A stretch of 64,000 nucleotides of DNA, taken from the NCBI RefSeq assembly GCF_026213295.1, contig NC_079416.1, forward strand, positions 1,012,083 to 1,076,082, read 5' to 3'. The position numbers were made by a program, and so were the translations under genes. Shown piece by piece: positions 11,051-21,821 of the stretch. The stretch comes from Gadus chalcogrammus. Lineage: Eukaryota > Chordata > Actinopteri > Gadiformes > Gadidae. Positions within the stretch are counted from its first letter, which is position 1, and each line of letters begins with the position of its first letter. The notes under the pieces were generated by a model that did not search any database, was not told where the DNA came from, and saw only the letters and a program-made list of their open reading frames with translations.

Positions 11051-12200
11051 AGACGCTCCTGGGAATTCAAGAACAATTCAATCTAGACAGGTATCAAGGC
11101 AGACTGTGACAGCCTGTTTCCAGCTATGTTTCTTGCTCTCAATGTGTTGTTTTAGACATTTTAATTGGTTTTTCTGATAATAATATCTGATGGTGAGGAT
11201 CTGGGGCCACGTGAAACTAATCCAGTCATGACTGCTACAGGTAAATACTTTTTTTTTGGTTAATTTTAATTAATTGATTACATAGAAAAGAAAAAAATAT
11301 TATGTCAAGAGGTTTTAACATGCAAATGTTAATTGTTCAGCAGTAAATACACAGACCTGTATAAACCATGTGTTGAGGAAGAGGATGACGAGTTGGTTGC
11401 AGTTGAAGAGTTTACAACACACACCAACTAACCAACACACTAACTGAGCTTGCCTGTGGCATTCCAGTTTTTCCTCTGTACAATATTTCTCGTGTTTAAA
11501 TAATTTTTGTAAAAGTAGCAAATTGATGTCCGTCTCTCCTTTCCCTGTCTTGTGCCTGTCTAAAAGTGCTCAAGCCACCCTGCCCTCTGCGTCATTCCAG
11601 TCTTGCTATGTGCAAAGCAAGACATGGGATTCTTTAGATCAACACAAAAAAAAAATCAAATTTATATTTGTTTAGGTGGATGGTAATTTTAGAGAATATT
11701 TAATAGTTTTCTTTAGGTAATTTAAATGTGATTGTCACTACACCAAAATGAACCAATGTTTGTGCTCACTCTTTAGATTCAGAGTTGGTCTTTCAGCCCT
11801 TCAGTTGTTCAGTGCATCCTCACCCTGCTTTGTTGTCCCCGTCCTGACCCACTTTGAAAAGGGGCGGACTGCTCTGGAACCTGAGAGACTCTTCAAACCT
11901 GACCTCAGTCCACCACGGAGCAACAGGAGACTTAAATAAAGTAACACTTTGAGCTACTGGGCGGACTAACTCCTTGACTGTGAAGGTTTGTAAATCACTC
12001 ATATTTTTCATAACTAGTTGAGAAAACACATTACCATGGTGCTGAACATTTTTTCTTTGCAGAAGGTGAGGCTGCCGTGTCTGTGGAGGAAGTTTTGATG
12101 TTCGCAGCTGGACTGAATTCACTTCCCCCATCTGGATTGGAACCATCACCAAGAATAGAGTTCCTGGATGACTCTCCATTCCCAATGGCAAATACATGTT
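11051..12200 (+). pseudogene. Decayed HECT-domain (G2E3-like) gene, C-terminal exons
   Basis: Two exons at about 11777-11985 and 12063-12200 join in frame at a GT/AG intron. They give a HECT C-lobe segment with DLSPPRSNRR, then EEGEAAVSVEEVLMFAAGL, LPPSGLEP and FPMANTC, then a GTGAGT donor. This resembles the multicopy fish 'G2/M phase-specific E3 ubiquitin ligase-like' proteins. The first of these exons contains two in-frame TAA codons (11937-11939 and 11967-11969), so the copy is not translatable as it stands. Small exon-like blocks at 11051-11090 and near 11195-11240 may be upstream exons. The RTE and L2 insertions lie upstream in what would be the same transcription unit. The catalytic cysteine region of HECT would lie just downstream of NTC and is not found. 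Confidence 0.7.
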
Positions 12201-12201
12201 G

Positions 12202-12607
12202 TGAGTAGTGATGTTACGTTTTGCGTCGAGGCATCGGGGCGTGTGTCGAGTATGTCGGCTCCTCCCCCAGCGAAGCTCTGCTTCGAGTAGGATTCACGTT
12301 GGCGAAATGACGTAGGGTGTGACGTTCGAGGCTTCGCCTCGGGCTACTGCTTCGAAATATGGGTTCAGTATTGGCGGGAGATTTCGACTGTAAAGATGTC
12401 CCGTATACGATCACAACCTTGTGGTATATTCAATATACCACTAGTCTGTGATCGTAGTAGTTTGAGCATTGCATTTTCTGTAGTATCAATCGAAATATCA
12501 TGTTCATTATTCATCATGGAGTTTGCCAAAAAGAGAATTCAATAACCACTGTCCAGAACACTTTAATGGCTATTCAATTAATTACTCCTTCTCAGTTATC
12601 ATGCAGG
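12202..12607. other. CpG-rich repeat fragment and a hairpin
   Basis: Bases 12215-12370 are rich in TTCGA and CGAGG words, like the end of a DNA transposon, but no inverted terminus was found. At about 12409-12459 a nested hairpin is visible: CGATCACA pairs with TGTGATCG and GTGGTATATT with AATATACCAC. Confidence 0.4.
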
Positions 12608-12810
12608 GTGGTTCGGCTTAGCTCAGGAGGTAGAGCAGTTGACTTGTAACCGGTAGGTTGCTAGTTCAATCCCCAGCTCCTCCTAGCTCAGTGTTGTTGT
12701 GTCCCGTCTCTTTGCTCCTGACAGCTGACTGTCGCCTTGCATGGTTGACTCTGCCGTCAATGTGTGTATTTACCGATGTAAGTCGCTTTGGATAAAAGCG
12801 TCTGCTAAGA
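12608..12810 (+). mobile_element. tRNA-derived SINE
   Basis: The head is tRNA-like, with an A box (TAGCTCAGGAGG), a B box (GCTAGTTCAATCC) and the expected spacing. The tail GTCGCTTTGGATAAAAGCG TCTGCTAA is the conserved 3' domain common in fish SINEs. The element is about 200 bp. It is a polymerase III type retroelement mobilised in trans by LINE machinery. Confidence 0.85.
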
Positions 12811-13571
12811 CACACTTTCGCCAAATGATTTATTTTCTAGCATGAGCTCTCTGCCATTTTATGAATGGCACACTCACACACATGTATTAATGAAGTGACT
12901 TCAATTCTCAAATGATTTAATGTTGTATCGGCACACAAAGCAAAAATCACATTTTGGGTTGGGTTGTCATAATTTCATTCACTACTAGATGTCCCTAGCG
13001 TACTCATTTGAAGCTTCAAGCATGAACCACTTTGGAGGTTCATCTGGCTGAGAGGCTTTGACATTTCATGTGGCATCATCTCGGCACCACTAGTTGTGAG
13101 GGACCGGCGTGGTCGCCCCACGTATCTGGGATACGGCCAACCAGATTCAGAGAGTGTGGGCAAAACGAGAGCAATTGTCTCAGGACAAGAAAAGTTAAGC
13201 TTTATTTTCTCTCTTGTACTGGCCTCCCATCAAGCCAGCACCACCTTCAGGCCCGAAGCACCAAATGAGGCAGCCCTTAAATAGGGAAATGGAGTGGACC
13301 AATCCAGGCCAGACCACTAGTTGGGGGAACATTCTTTAGCTCGAGCTACCAATCCTACATAACTGAACAGAAAGTGCATTGTGTGAATACAAAATAAACA
13401 TGACACTAAATAAACAATCACCAAATACATATATACCCACACCTTGTGCACAACCTATAGATATTTACAAAACAGCTGTTTTTATCAACACCCCCTGGGC
13501 TATTCCCTGATCCTGAGCTTCCCTTACCACACTGCCCCCTACCGTGGCGGAAGTCCATTTTCCCACATCCC

Positions 13572-13575
<4 letters not shown>
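12811..13575. other. Unclassified stretch, possible old LTR-like segment
   Basis: A segment from about 13095 (TGTGAGGG) to 13567 (CCCACA) has TG...CA ends and internal AATAAA words. No matching target duplication or second copy is visible, so it is not called an LTR. Confidence 0.3.

Positions 13576-13644
<69 letters not shown>
13576..13644. repeat. (TA)n microsatellite
   Basis: Pure TA tract. The MITE that follows is inserted in it, and TA continues on its far side (13862-13944). Confidence 0.95.
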
Positions 13645-13649
<5 letters not shown>

Positions 13650-13861
13650 GCTGTCAAGCGATTAAAATATTTAATCGTGATTAATCGCATTAATGTCATA
13701 GTTAACTCACGATTAATCGCAAATTCTTTTTCTATGCTAAATATCCCTTGATTTTTTTGTCCCATAATTCTTCTCATTTTAATTCTCTTATCAACATGGT
13801 GAAGTGCATCGGCTTGGTTTGCGTTAACGCCGTTAATAACGCGTTTAACTGACAGCTCTAA
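13645..13861. mobile_element. Short MITE with TTAGAGCTGTCA termini
   Basis: A 217-bp element with ends TTAGAGCTGTCA and TGACAGCTCTAA. ATTAATCG-type motifs lie under the left end and GTTAACG-type motifs under the right. It lies within a TA repeat, consistent with a TA target. A longer relative lies at 55442-55857 in the opposite orientation; this copy lacks its middle. Confidence 0.8.
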
Positions 13862-13871
13862 TATATATATA

Positions 13872-13944
<73 letters not shown>
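13862..13944. repeat. (TA)n microsatellite
   Basis: Continuation of the TA tract on the right side of the MITE. Confidence 0.95.
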
Positions 13945-13948
<4 letters not shown>

Positions 13949-14290
13949 CTCCAATGCAAGACTGAGAAGGGAGAGGATTTCACCTTCTCACACATGTTCA
14001 AACACATTGAAATTACCACTCCTAGACATGTACACTGTGTTTAAGACAAAAAAAAAATGGACATTGGACTTCAAAATTCTCCAGGATTTGGATGTTTTTA
14101 AGCCATGAGATGACCCCTAGGGACGCTGAAAAGGTTGTTCGTTGTTGTTATTAAAGGTTAAGAATCTTTATAATGTAAAGATATGAGTGTTTTTCTCTCA
14201 CAGTTAACATTTTAGCCATTCTATTTCAGACAAAATAAACAATGTCAAGAAGTTTTGTTTTAATACTTAAAAAAATGTCTTATTTGATTA
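13945..14290. other. Unassigned stretch
   Basis: No ORF, repeat border or RNA gene recognised. Confidence 0.4.
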
Positions 14291-14396
14291 ATTTAATTCA
14301 CCAAAACACTGGGTGCTCCTCTTCCTCACTACTCAGTTCTTCTTATCACCAGCCCCGCATACACCCCTACACGAATCGCAAAGCCACTATGTGGTC

Positions 14397-14706
14397 ACTC
14401 CCGATTAGAAAATCCATTATCATCATGGGCGATTCGAAATTAGCCCGTACCCCAAAAGTAAAACTGGACTAGATATAATGTGTCCCAGGAGCTACGCTCA
14501 GACACATGACAGCCGTCCTACTTAGACACACGTCTCCCAGACCGGACACCAAACTCATTATTTTATCGGTTGGTATAAACAACTGCCTTAGGGAGCAAAC
14601 GGCACTTACAATAACTAAAGACACCCGACGGCTAATTAGGACAGCCAGAAGTAAATTCCCCCAGGCTCGCATCGCCATTCCCCTTTTAACCGTGTCTATT
14701 AAATGA
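14397..14706 (+). pseudogene. SGNH-hydrolase module A, locus 1
   Basis: Two frames together give an SGNH/GDSL-like fold: IIIMGDSKLARTPKV (block I with the Ser nucleophile context GDS), then LIILSVGINNCLREQ (block III-like GxNN) and ARIAIPLLTV. A stop follows KLD, and a frame change is needed to continue into the second half. This is the decayed equivalent of the module at 41420-41980. SGNH hydrolases of this kind occur as accessory ORFs of fish retroelements; the parent element is not identified. Confidence 0.55.
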
Positions 14707-14904
14707 TCCGCCGGCCAACTCAGTTGCGTTAAGGCCTTTAACACCTTCGTTAGGGATAACATTGAAGACGTCGACTCCCGTTCCGGCTACCTTAATCAAC
14801 TGTCGTTACTTAAATTCCGGGTCCTCAATACGGTCACACACTGACTGCGCAGCCCGTTGTCCTCACAGCGTTCGCCCACCACCATCCCAGCGACAGCACC
14901 ATCG

Positions 14905-14950
14905 GCACCTGCACACTCATACATTAACACACATAATCTCAGCCACATAG
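14905..14950 (+). repeat. Single copy of the 59-bp minisatellite unit
   Basis: ACATTAACACACATAATCTC followed by AGCCACATAG matches the unit repeated 11 times at 42084-42720, here present once and at the same place between two SGNH modules. Confidence 0.65.
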
Positions 14951-15090
14951 TGACCTTAGCCTCCCCCTTAATATAATTAGATCCATCCCCCACTCACTCT
15001 GTTCCTCCTCCCCCTTCTGTAGATTCCACCCTGCAGCGGCCCAGACCACAGAACCGGACTGGTATAGGTACAGCGGAGAGACTCAACGAG

Positions 15091-15756
15091 GTGGCTGAAC
15101 AGAACACTGTGATGATGGGCCAAAGCAAAGCGAGATGTCCCAAAAAGCAATCCCAATCTGAAGCCACCTCAAATAACACAGAGTCTCCTCCGCTGTCCGT
15201 CCAGTCCGCGAGCACACCTTCACAGCGCACTGTGCAGCTTAGACTACACCACACCCTTAATTCGGCCACGTTAAGTCCCCGCATCATCACTCCCGAGAGC
15301 AAACGGCCGAGTGTAACTACCGACCCCAAGCCTCGACCGAACAAGACGATATTCGAAATGACCAGACATGATCCTACGGGGCATAAAGTTAGGGATTGGT
15401 CTATTCATTCCATCAAGCCCGTAGTGATCATCGGTGACTCAAACCTGAGTCGGATCCCTTCCCACACACACATAGACGTCCAAATTAACAGCTACCCCAG
15501 TGCCAAATACCAACACATCACACGGATCTTAGATAGAAATCCCCCCAATTAACACACAAAGGTTGTGGTGCTATCTCTGGGCATCAACCATAGGGAGAAC
15601 CTGTTTGAGTCGACAACGGGCTTTCTCCAGGCACTGCACCGTAAAACAGTAGAAAAATACCCGCAGGCCACAATCTATGTCCCCCTCATTCATTTCTCAC
15701 AGAATTTATCTGCACCACATCAGACCCCATTAACACGCCTTAATTCATCACTATAA
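15091..15756 (+). pseudogene. SGNH-hydrolase module B, locus 1
   Basis: An ORF with a Ser/Thr/Pro-rich leader is followed by HKVRDWSIHSIKPVVIIGDS, INSYPSAKYQHITRIL, a TAA at 15550-15552, and in the same frame VVVLSLGINHREN and YPQATIYVPLIHFS. Removing that one stop in thought would give a continuous fold with block I (GDSN) and block III (GINH). The C-terminal Asp-x-x-His of true SGNH hydrolases is not visible. The leader plus hydrolase arrangement matches 42760-43130 at the nucleotide level. Function is unknown; a retroelement ORF1-like role (nucleic acid binding plus esterase-like fold) is an inference. Confidence 0.6.
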
Positions 15757-16524
15757 AATACACACTTTTCGAAATACACCACTCTAAATTTCACACAACT
15801 CATAACGACACACATCAGACAGCAGACACTGCATCCAACCCGGTATCACGCGATTGCGTGCTCCTGCGCACGAATGTTAATCTATTGAAGCGTGTTCCCG
15901 AGCACGATAGTCCGACTTTTTGCGTGTTACACAAAACGAAATGTAAACCAATGCATTCTGAATGGGAGTGTTCTAAGACAATTAACGTGCTCCACAAAAC
16001 GCTACGAGAGAGAGAGAAAGAGAGAGCGGGAGGGACAGAGAGAGAGAGAGAGAGCGAGAGAGAGGCTTCAGAAAGGGTGTGCGCAGATAGTACAGTGCAC
16101 CCTAGTTATGTTTATGCCAAAACCTACATAATTAGGCTGTGGAAATTGCAATAAGTTAAGAACACAACTTCGCACGTTGAGCACACAGCCGTGTGACTCG
16201 TTTATTTTGTAAAAAAGAAAACCGGAAAACAAAGCGTGCTGAAGGTAAACAAATCCAGCATGGTCTGTGACGTCATGAGACGCACGTAATCCTTAGGGAC
16301 CGCGATCCCTGAACCACCAAGAACGTAAATGACATGCAGTAAACAACAACACAATTGAAAGAACAACACATAACGAAATACTGTAGGTGAATTATGTCAC
16401 GGTCACTACAAGGCTATAATTATATTATTTAGCGTGTAATGAGACAATCTATAGCCAAATTGTCGAAGATGCCCGAGAATCTTCAGGGATATCAGCATGG
16501 GAAATCGGCGAATCAGACCCATGA

Positions 16525-16626
16525 AGGGGGGGGGGGGGGGGGGACACGTTAGTTGAAGGGGGGGGGGGGGGGGGGGACGGACACGTTTGTTGAGGGGGGG
16601 GGAGACACGTTTGTAGAGGGGGGGCA
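16525..16626 (+). repeat. G-tract minisatellite, quadruplex-capable
   Basis: Four G runs of roughly 8 to 20 bases are separated by GACACGTTWGTTGA-type spacers; the mirror C-rich version lies at about 19809-19910. Such runs can form G-quadruplexes. Confidence 0.85.
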
Positions 16627-16925
16627 TGCTCGACAACGAGAGTTGGTTTTTATTGAACGCTCGACAACGAGAGTTGGTTTTTATTGAACGAGACTTCAAC
16701 ACGGAACAGCTGCACGAAACGATGGTCACGTCATTCTCGGTGACGCTGTCGACAATAATGAACACACGAACAATGTTAATAGAACAACACACAACCACAT
16801 AACATCCCGAACCCATTAACCCCACTTAATCCTAACAACAAAACAAGTTAACAAAAGCCCCATTTGTCAACTGAGAACCCCAATTCCCAGAATCCCCCGC
16901 GGCTCCGGAACACGGCGTAGCTTAT

Positions 16926-17335
16926 ATTAATCTTTATTATCTGAATGGGAAATGCAATATTTTAGGACAGATACACCATTAAACGCGTTTCTAATGACAT
17001 TTCTAGCGAGAAATTTACATTTTCCTTACATAATCTTCAGTCAGTGAATGTGTATGATCTTTATTAATCTTTATTATCTGAATGGGAAATGCAATATTTT
17101 AGGACAGATACACCATTAAACGCGTTTCTAATGACTTTTCTAGCGAGAAATGTACATTTTCCTTACATAATCTTCAGTCAGTGAATGTGTATGATCTTTA
17201 TTAATCTTTATTATCTGAATGGGAAATGCAATATTTTAGGACCGATTCACCGTTAAACGTGTTTCTAATAACATTTCTAGCGAGAAATATACTTTTTACT
17301 TGCATAATCTTCAGTCAGTGATTGTGTCTGATCTT
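16926..17335 (+). repeat. 137-bp tandem repeat, three copies
   Basis: The word CTGAATGGGAAATGC recurs at 16941, 17078 and 17215, a period of exactly 137 bp. The third copy is more diverged. The mirror array occupies about 19100-19510. Confidence 0.9.
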
Positions 17336-18326
17336 TAGTTTTATAGTTATTAGAATTTGATCGGCTCGCTCGCATGTTTCAACGACGTCAGGTTGCTTTC
17401 GCTAAACTAGCAGCTCACGTGCTTCCTGCGTTTGTGTTATTAAACTGTTACTTTATGTAACTTTTAATGATATCATCTTGTTAGAAACACGTATATCTGA
17501 GAGCCAACCCAGTCGCCAAAAGCATACGTTGACAGTGTACTTTTCGTGAACACTGGATTACGTCGCATTTCAACATAAAATAGCGTGTTATACACACACA
17601 CACACGCACAGACACACGCACACAAGCACACACACGCACGCACAGACACACAGACACAGACACACACACACACACACACACACACACCCACACACGCACA
17701 AGGTGCATTTCGCTGCTAAAACAACAACAAAAAAATATTCCCTCAAATATTATTACTTTCAAAACGTTGGCCAAAATGGCCAATAATATCATTTTTTATT
17801 TGGGATGCTTCTAGGACATTTTGGGTGGATTTTGAACGGTATGTGGGGGGCACGTTTTTTGCAGGACCTGGCAACCCTGCGCTCTTGCCCGAGATCTGGA
17901 TCCACCCCGGCGTGGTGCCGTCTCCTTTTGACCTTTTGACCCCAGACTTCTGGGGGAATAGCTGAATCAATTCATTAGTCAATCAGAAGCATGTGAATAT
18001 CTTCCCGGTGGCGTAAGAGGACGAACAAGGTGTCCTTCAACATCTACGCTTCCAGGAGATTGCAACGGTGCCACACATGAGCATATTCGAACATGTTTAA
18101 TGGTAGTAATTAGCTGTCGAAATTGGAGGCCTTAATCAATACTGAGCAGCTATTGATTTGCTTCCCGATAAAGATTTGTCACAAATGACATGTTATTTAG
18201 CATCTACACGTTGAGCTGAGTCCAATGACACCAAGAACGACACTCTAGCTAATGGTAACATGTGTTTTACATGGTACACCTAGGTCTAGGACATGATCTC
18301 GGTGTAGCAAGAGGCCGAGCTTGATC

Positions 18327-20371
18327 TCATTGGACTCAGCTTAACGTGTAGATGCTAATTAACATGTAATTTGTCAAAAATCTCATCGGGAAGCAAATCT
18401 ATAGCTGGTCATTATTGATAAAGGCCTCCAAAATCGACAGCTAATTACTACCCCGAAACATATTCAAATATGATCATGTGTGGCACTGTTGCAATCGTCT
18501 CGAAACGTAGATGTCAAAGGACACCTTGTTTGCTCTGTTGCACCACCGGGAAGATATTTTCATACTTCTAATGGATTGATTCATATTTTAAGGTTCTCGG
18601 AGTGAGACTTTAAGTGGCTGCAGCAGAAGTGTTGAGACGAAAGATGATATCAAGAGATTTATAGAATATTCCCATTCACATTATGATTCTTCGTCGTAAC
18701 ATCCGACCAAACATCCTTTACATTCACAGAGCGAAGATTATGATAGTCCAGGCTCAGCAAGTGCTCCATCTCGTTGAGAAAAAAAGTTTTCCCAAACGCA
18801 CACACGCACGCCTGTGCGTGTGCGTGCGTGTGTGTGTGTGTGTATAACACGCTATTTTATGTTGAAATGCGACGTAATCCAGTGTTCACGAAAAGTACAC
18901 TGTCAACGTATGCTTTTGGCGACTGGGTTGGCTCTCAGATATACGTGTTTCTAACAAGATGATATCATTAAAAGTTACATAAAGTAACAGTTTAATAACA
19001 CAAACGCAGGAAGCACGTGAGCTGCTAGTTTAGCGAAAGCAACCTGACGTCGTTGAAACATGCGAGCGAGCCGATCAAATCCTAATAACTATCAAACTAA
19101 AGATCAGACACAATCACTGACTGAAGATTATGCAAGTAAAAAGTATATTTCTCGCTAGAAATGTTATTAGAAACACGTTTAACGGTGAATCGGTCCTAAA
19201 ATATTGCATTTCCCATTCAGATAATAAAGATTTATAAAGATCATACACATTCACTGACTGAAGATTATGTAAGGAAAATGTACATTTCTCGCTAGAAAAG
19301 TCATTAGAAACGCGTTTAATGGTGTATCTGTCCTAAAATATTGCATTTCCCATTCAGATAATAAAGATTAATAAAGATCATACACATTCACTGACTGAAG
19401 ATTATGTAAGGAAAATGTACATTTCTCGCTAGAAATGTCATTAGAAACGCGTTTAATGGTGTATCTGTCCTAAAATATTGCATTTCCCATTCAGATAATA
19501 AAGATTAATATAAGCTACGCCGTGTTCCGGAGCCGCGGGGGATTCTGGGAATTGGGGTTCTCAGTTGACAAATGGGGCTTTTGTTAACTTGTTTTGTTGT
19601 TAGGATTAAGTGGGGTTAATGGGTTCGGGATGTTATGTGGTTGTGTGTTGTTCTATTAACATTGTTCGTGTGTTCATTATTGTCGACACCGTCACCGAGA
19701 GTGACGTGACCATCGTTTCGTGCAGCTGTTCCGTGTTGAAGTCTCGTTCAATAAAAACCAACTCTCGTTGTCGAGCGTTCAATAAAAACCAACTCTCGTT
19801 GTCGAGCGTGCCCCCCCCCCTACAAACGTGTCTCCCCCCCCCTCAACAAACGTGTCCCCCCCCCCCCCCCCCCCTTCAACTAACTTGTCCCCCCCCCCCC
19901 CCCCCCTTCATGGGTCTGATTCGCCGATTTCCCATGCTGATATCCCCGAAGATTCTCGGGCATCTTCGACAATTTGGCTATAGATTGTCTCATTACACGC
20001 TAAATAATATAATTATAGCCTTGTAGTGACCGTAACATAATTCACCTACAGTATTTTGTTATGTGTTTTTCTTTCAATTGTGTTGTTGTTTACTGCATGT
20101 CATTTACGTTCTTGGTGGTTCAGGGATCGCGGTCCCTAAGGATTACGTGCGTCTCATGACGTCACAGACCATGCTGGATTTGTTTACCTTCAGCACGCTT
20201 TGTTTTCCGGTTTTCTTTTTTACAAAATAAACGAGTCACACGGCTGTGTGCTCAACGTGCGAAGTTGTGTTCTTAACTTATTGCAATTTCCACAGCCTAA
20301 TTATATATATAGGTTTTGGCATAAACATAACTAGGGTGCACTGTACTATCTGCGCACACCCTTTCTGAAGC

Positions 20372-20416
<45 letters not shown>

Positions 20417-20614
20417 CCTCCCGCTCTCTCTTTCTCTCTCTCTCGTAGTGTTTTGTGGAGCACGTTAATTGTCTTAGAACACTCCCAATCAGAATGCATT
20501 GGTTTACATTTCGTTTTGTGTAACACGCAAAAAGTCGGACTATCGTGCTCGGGAACACGCTTCAATAGATTAACGTTTGTGCGCAGGAGCACGCAATCGC
20601 GTGATACCGGGTTG
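18327..20614 (-). repeat. Right arm of giant palindrome
   Basis: Carries the same ordered blocks as the left arm in reverse complement: CA/GT tract (18798-18842), three 137-bp repeats (about 19100-19510), C-run minisatellite (about 19809-19910) and TC tract (20372-20446). A few substitutions and repeat-length differences separate it from the left arm. Confidence 0.85.
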
Positions 20615-21325
20615 CTGCATCACACACACTTCAACATTGTCTGTGTGAAAAAGAGTTTCCTTGACGCACATGGTTGTTGTTAAAAAGCATATTTTTACTT
20701 AAAACACATAGCACAACCGTCGACTCACTTGCTCAACTCAAGCCTCCCTCCAGTCTAAAACTCTGGCCCTCTTAGGCCCCGTTTACACGAAGGGAAAACG
20801 CAGATATTTCCACGCGGTTTAGCCTCTCATTTACACGAAAACGCTGTTTTTATCACAGAAAACGATCATTTCTAAAAACTCCGGCCGAAGTGGAGATTTC
20901 TGAAAACGCTGGTTATGTGTTTCCGTGTCAACGGGGAGAAACGTGGTTTTAGGTTCTGAAGCGTCACATTATGCGCCAGGAAATGCTTAATGTCATATGA
21001 GCGCCCTATGTTTACAGTTTGTTTGTTACAGGAAGACCCTCGTGTTATTCGTTGTTGTTGATTCTGAGGATTGAGGGGAAAAACGGTCTGTCTAGCTACT
21101 GGACCAGATGAAATGAGACGGAGAGGTAATAAAGTCTGTCGGCACGAGGACCTTGGATTTATTAAGTAAAGTGGCAACGGTTATACAGAGTCATAAAGCG
21201 TGAGAAATCGAATATGTCTAAGTCCCTAATCAGCGCTGATGGTTCGTCCAGAGCTTCGCCTCCGTGGAAGGTCTGCTTCAGAAGAAGGTGAAGAGTCCCT
21301 GTGTGATACCGTCTTATGCTGTATC

Positions 21326-21821
21326 TGTGGTAGAAATTAATGATTATATTCTATGGTAAACTATGATTATAATTAGGCCTGTATATCTAATGGTAGAAAA
21401 CATGTAAAGCGTCTTGGATTTTGATCCAGGGCTGGTCACGAGGCCTGGGAGTCTTGGGTCAGAGCAGGGGTTGGGGCGCAACCCCCCAGGAGCAGGAAGC
21501 TACTGACACAATGCATGCTGACTCCACTTCCTGGGTCCTAGACTATCTCGGTGACCATCTGTTTAGAAGTATTTGTGTTTTATTATGTGTGGACACCTAG
21601 AAAAACAAGAAACTGCTGAGGACTGTGCTTTTGTGTGTTTAAGAAGAGGCTCGAATCTGTTGGCAAGGCAGTGACTCTGCAGACTCACTCAGGCTGTTGT
21701 CGTTGTTGTTTTTCTGCACGATAAAGTCTTTTGTCAATTCTTGCTCCGGACCCCTCGATTTCTTTTACACTCTCTCTCTTAAATTAGTCTAAGTGTTTTG
21801 AATCTCGATTAATCTTCGACA
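21326..21821 (+). repeat. 5' LTR of endogenous retrovirus
   Basis: Begins TGTGGTAGAAATTAATG and ends AATCTTCGACA. A polyadenylation-type word ATAAAG lies near 21722. Confidence 0.92.

Larger units (their letters stand above)
15836..18229 (+). repeat. Left arm of giant palindrome
   Basis: Contains, from outside in: a GA-rich tract (15998-16065), a G-run minisatellite (16525-16626), a duplicated 35-bp GCTCGACAACGAGAGTTGG unit (16627-16690), three 137-bp repeats (16926-17335), a CA tract (17590-17700) and an arm-specific inner segment. Confidence 0.85.
15836..20614. mobile_element. Giant palindromic (foldback) element with 7-bp target duplication
   Basis: Two inverted arms, 15836-18229 and 18327-20614, surround a spacer of about 97 bp. 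The outermost bases CAACCCGGTATCACGCGATT at the left are matched exactly in reverse complement at the right, and homology stops abruptly at both ends. The 7-bp word CTGCATC directly abuts both ends in direct orientation (15829-15835 and 20615-20621), as a target site duplication would. Outer arms appear about 98% identical by eye; inner parts are more diverged and contain arm-specific segments (about 17700-17975 left, 18585-18800 right). No transposase is encoded, so if mobile it is non-autonomous. Superfamily unknown; 7-bp duplications are seen for example in Dada- and P-type elements. An assembly artefact is argued against by scattered substitutions between the arms. Confidence 0.7.

Noticed and set aside
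13095..13567. Solo LTR with TGTGAGGG...CCCACA ends
   Set aside because: No target duplication (CTAGT before, TCCCA after) and no second copy in the window, so the TG...CA ends are not enough.
16406..16825. Mirror ORF pair in the palindrome (also 19610-20026) as a conserved gene
   Set aside because: It crosses the G/C homopolymer minisatellite and shows no domain; conservation between arms follows from the palindrome itself.
15836..20614. Palindrome as a pure assembly foldback artefact
   Set aside because: Arms differ by scattered substitutions and arm-specific segments, and a 7-bp direct repeat borders the structure; read-level confirmation is still required.
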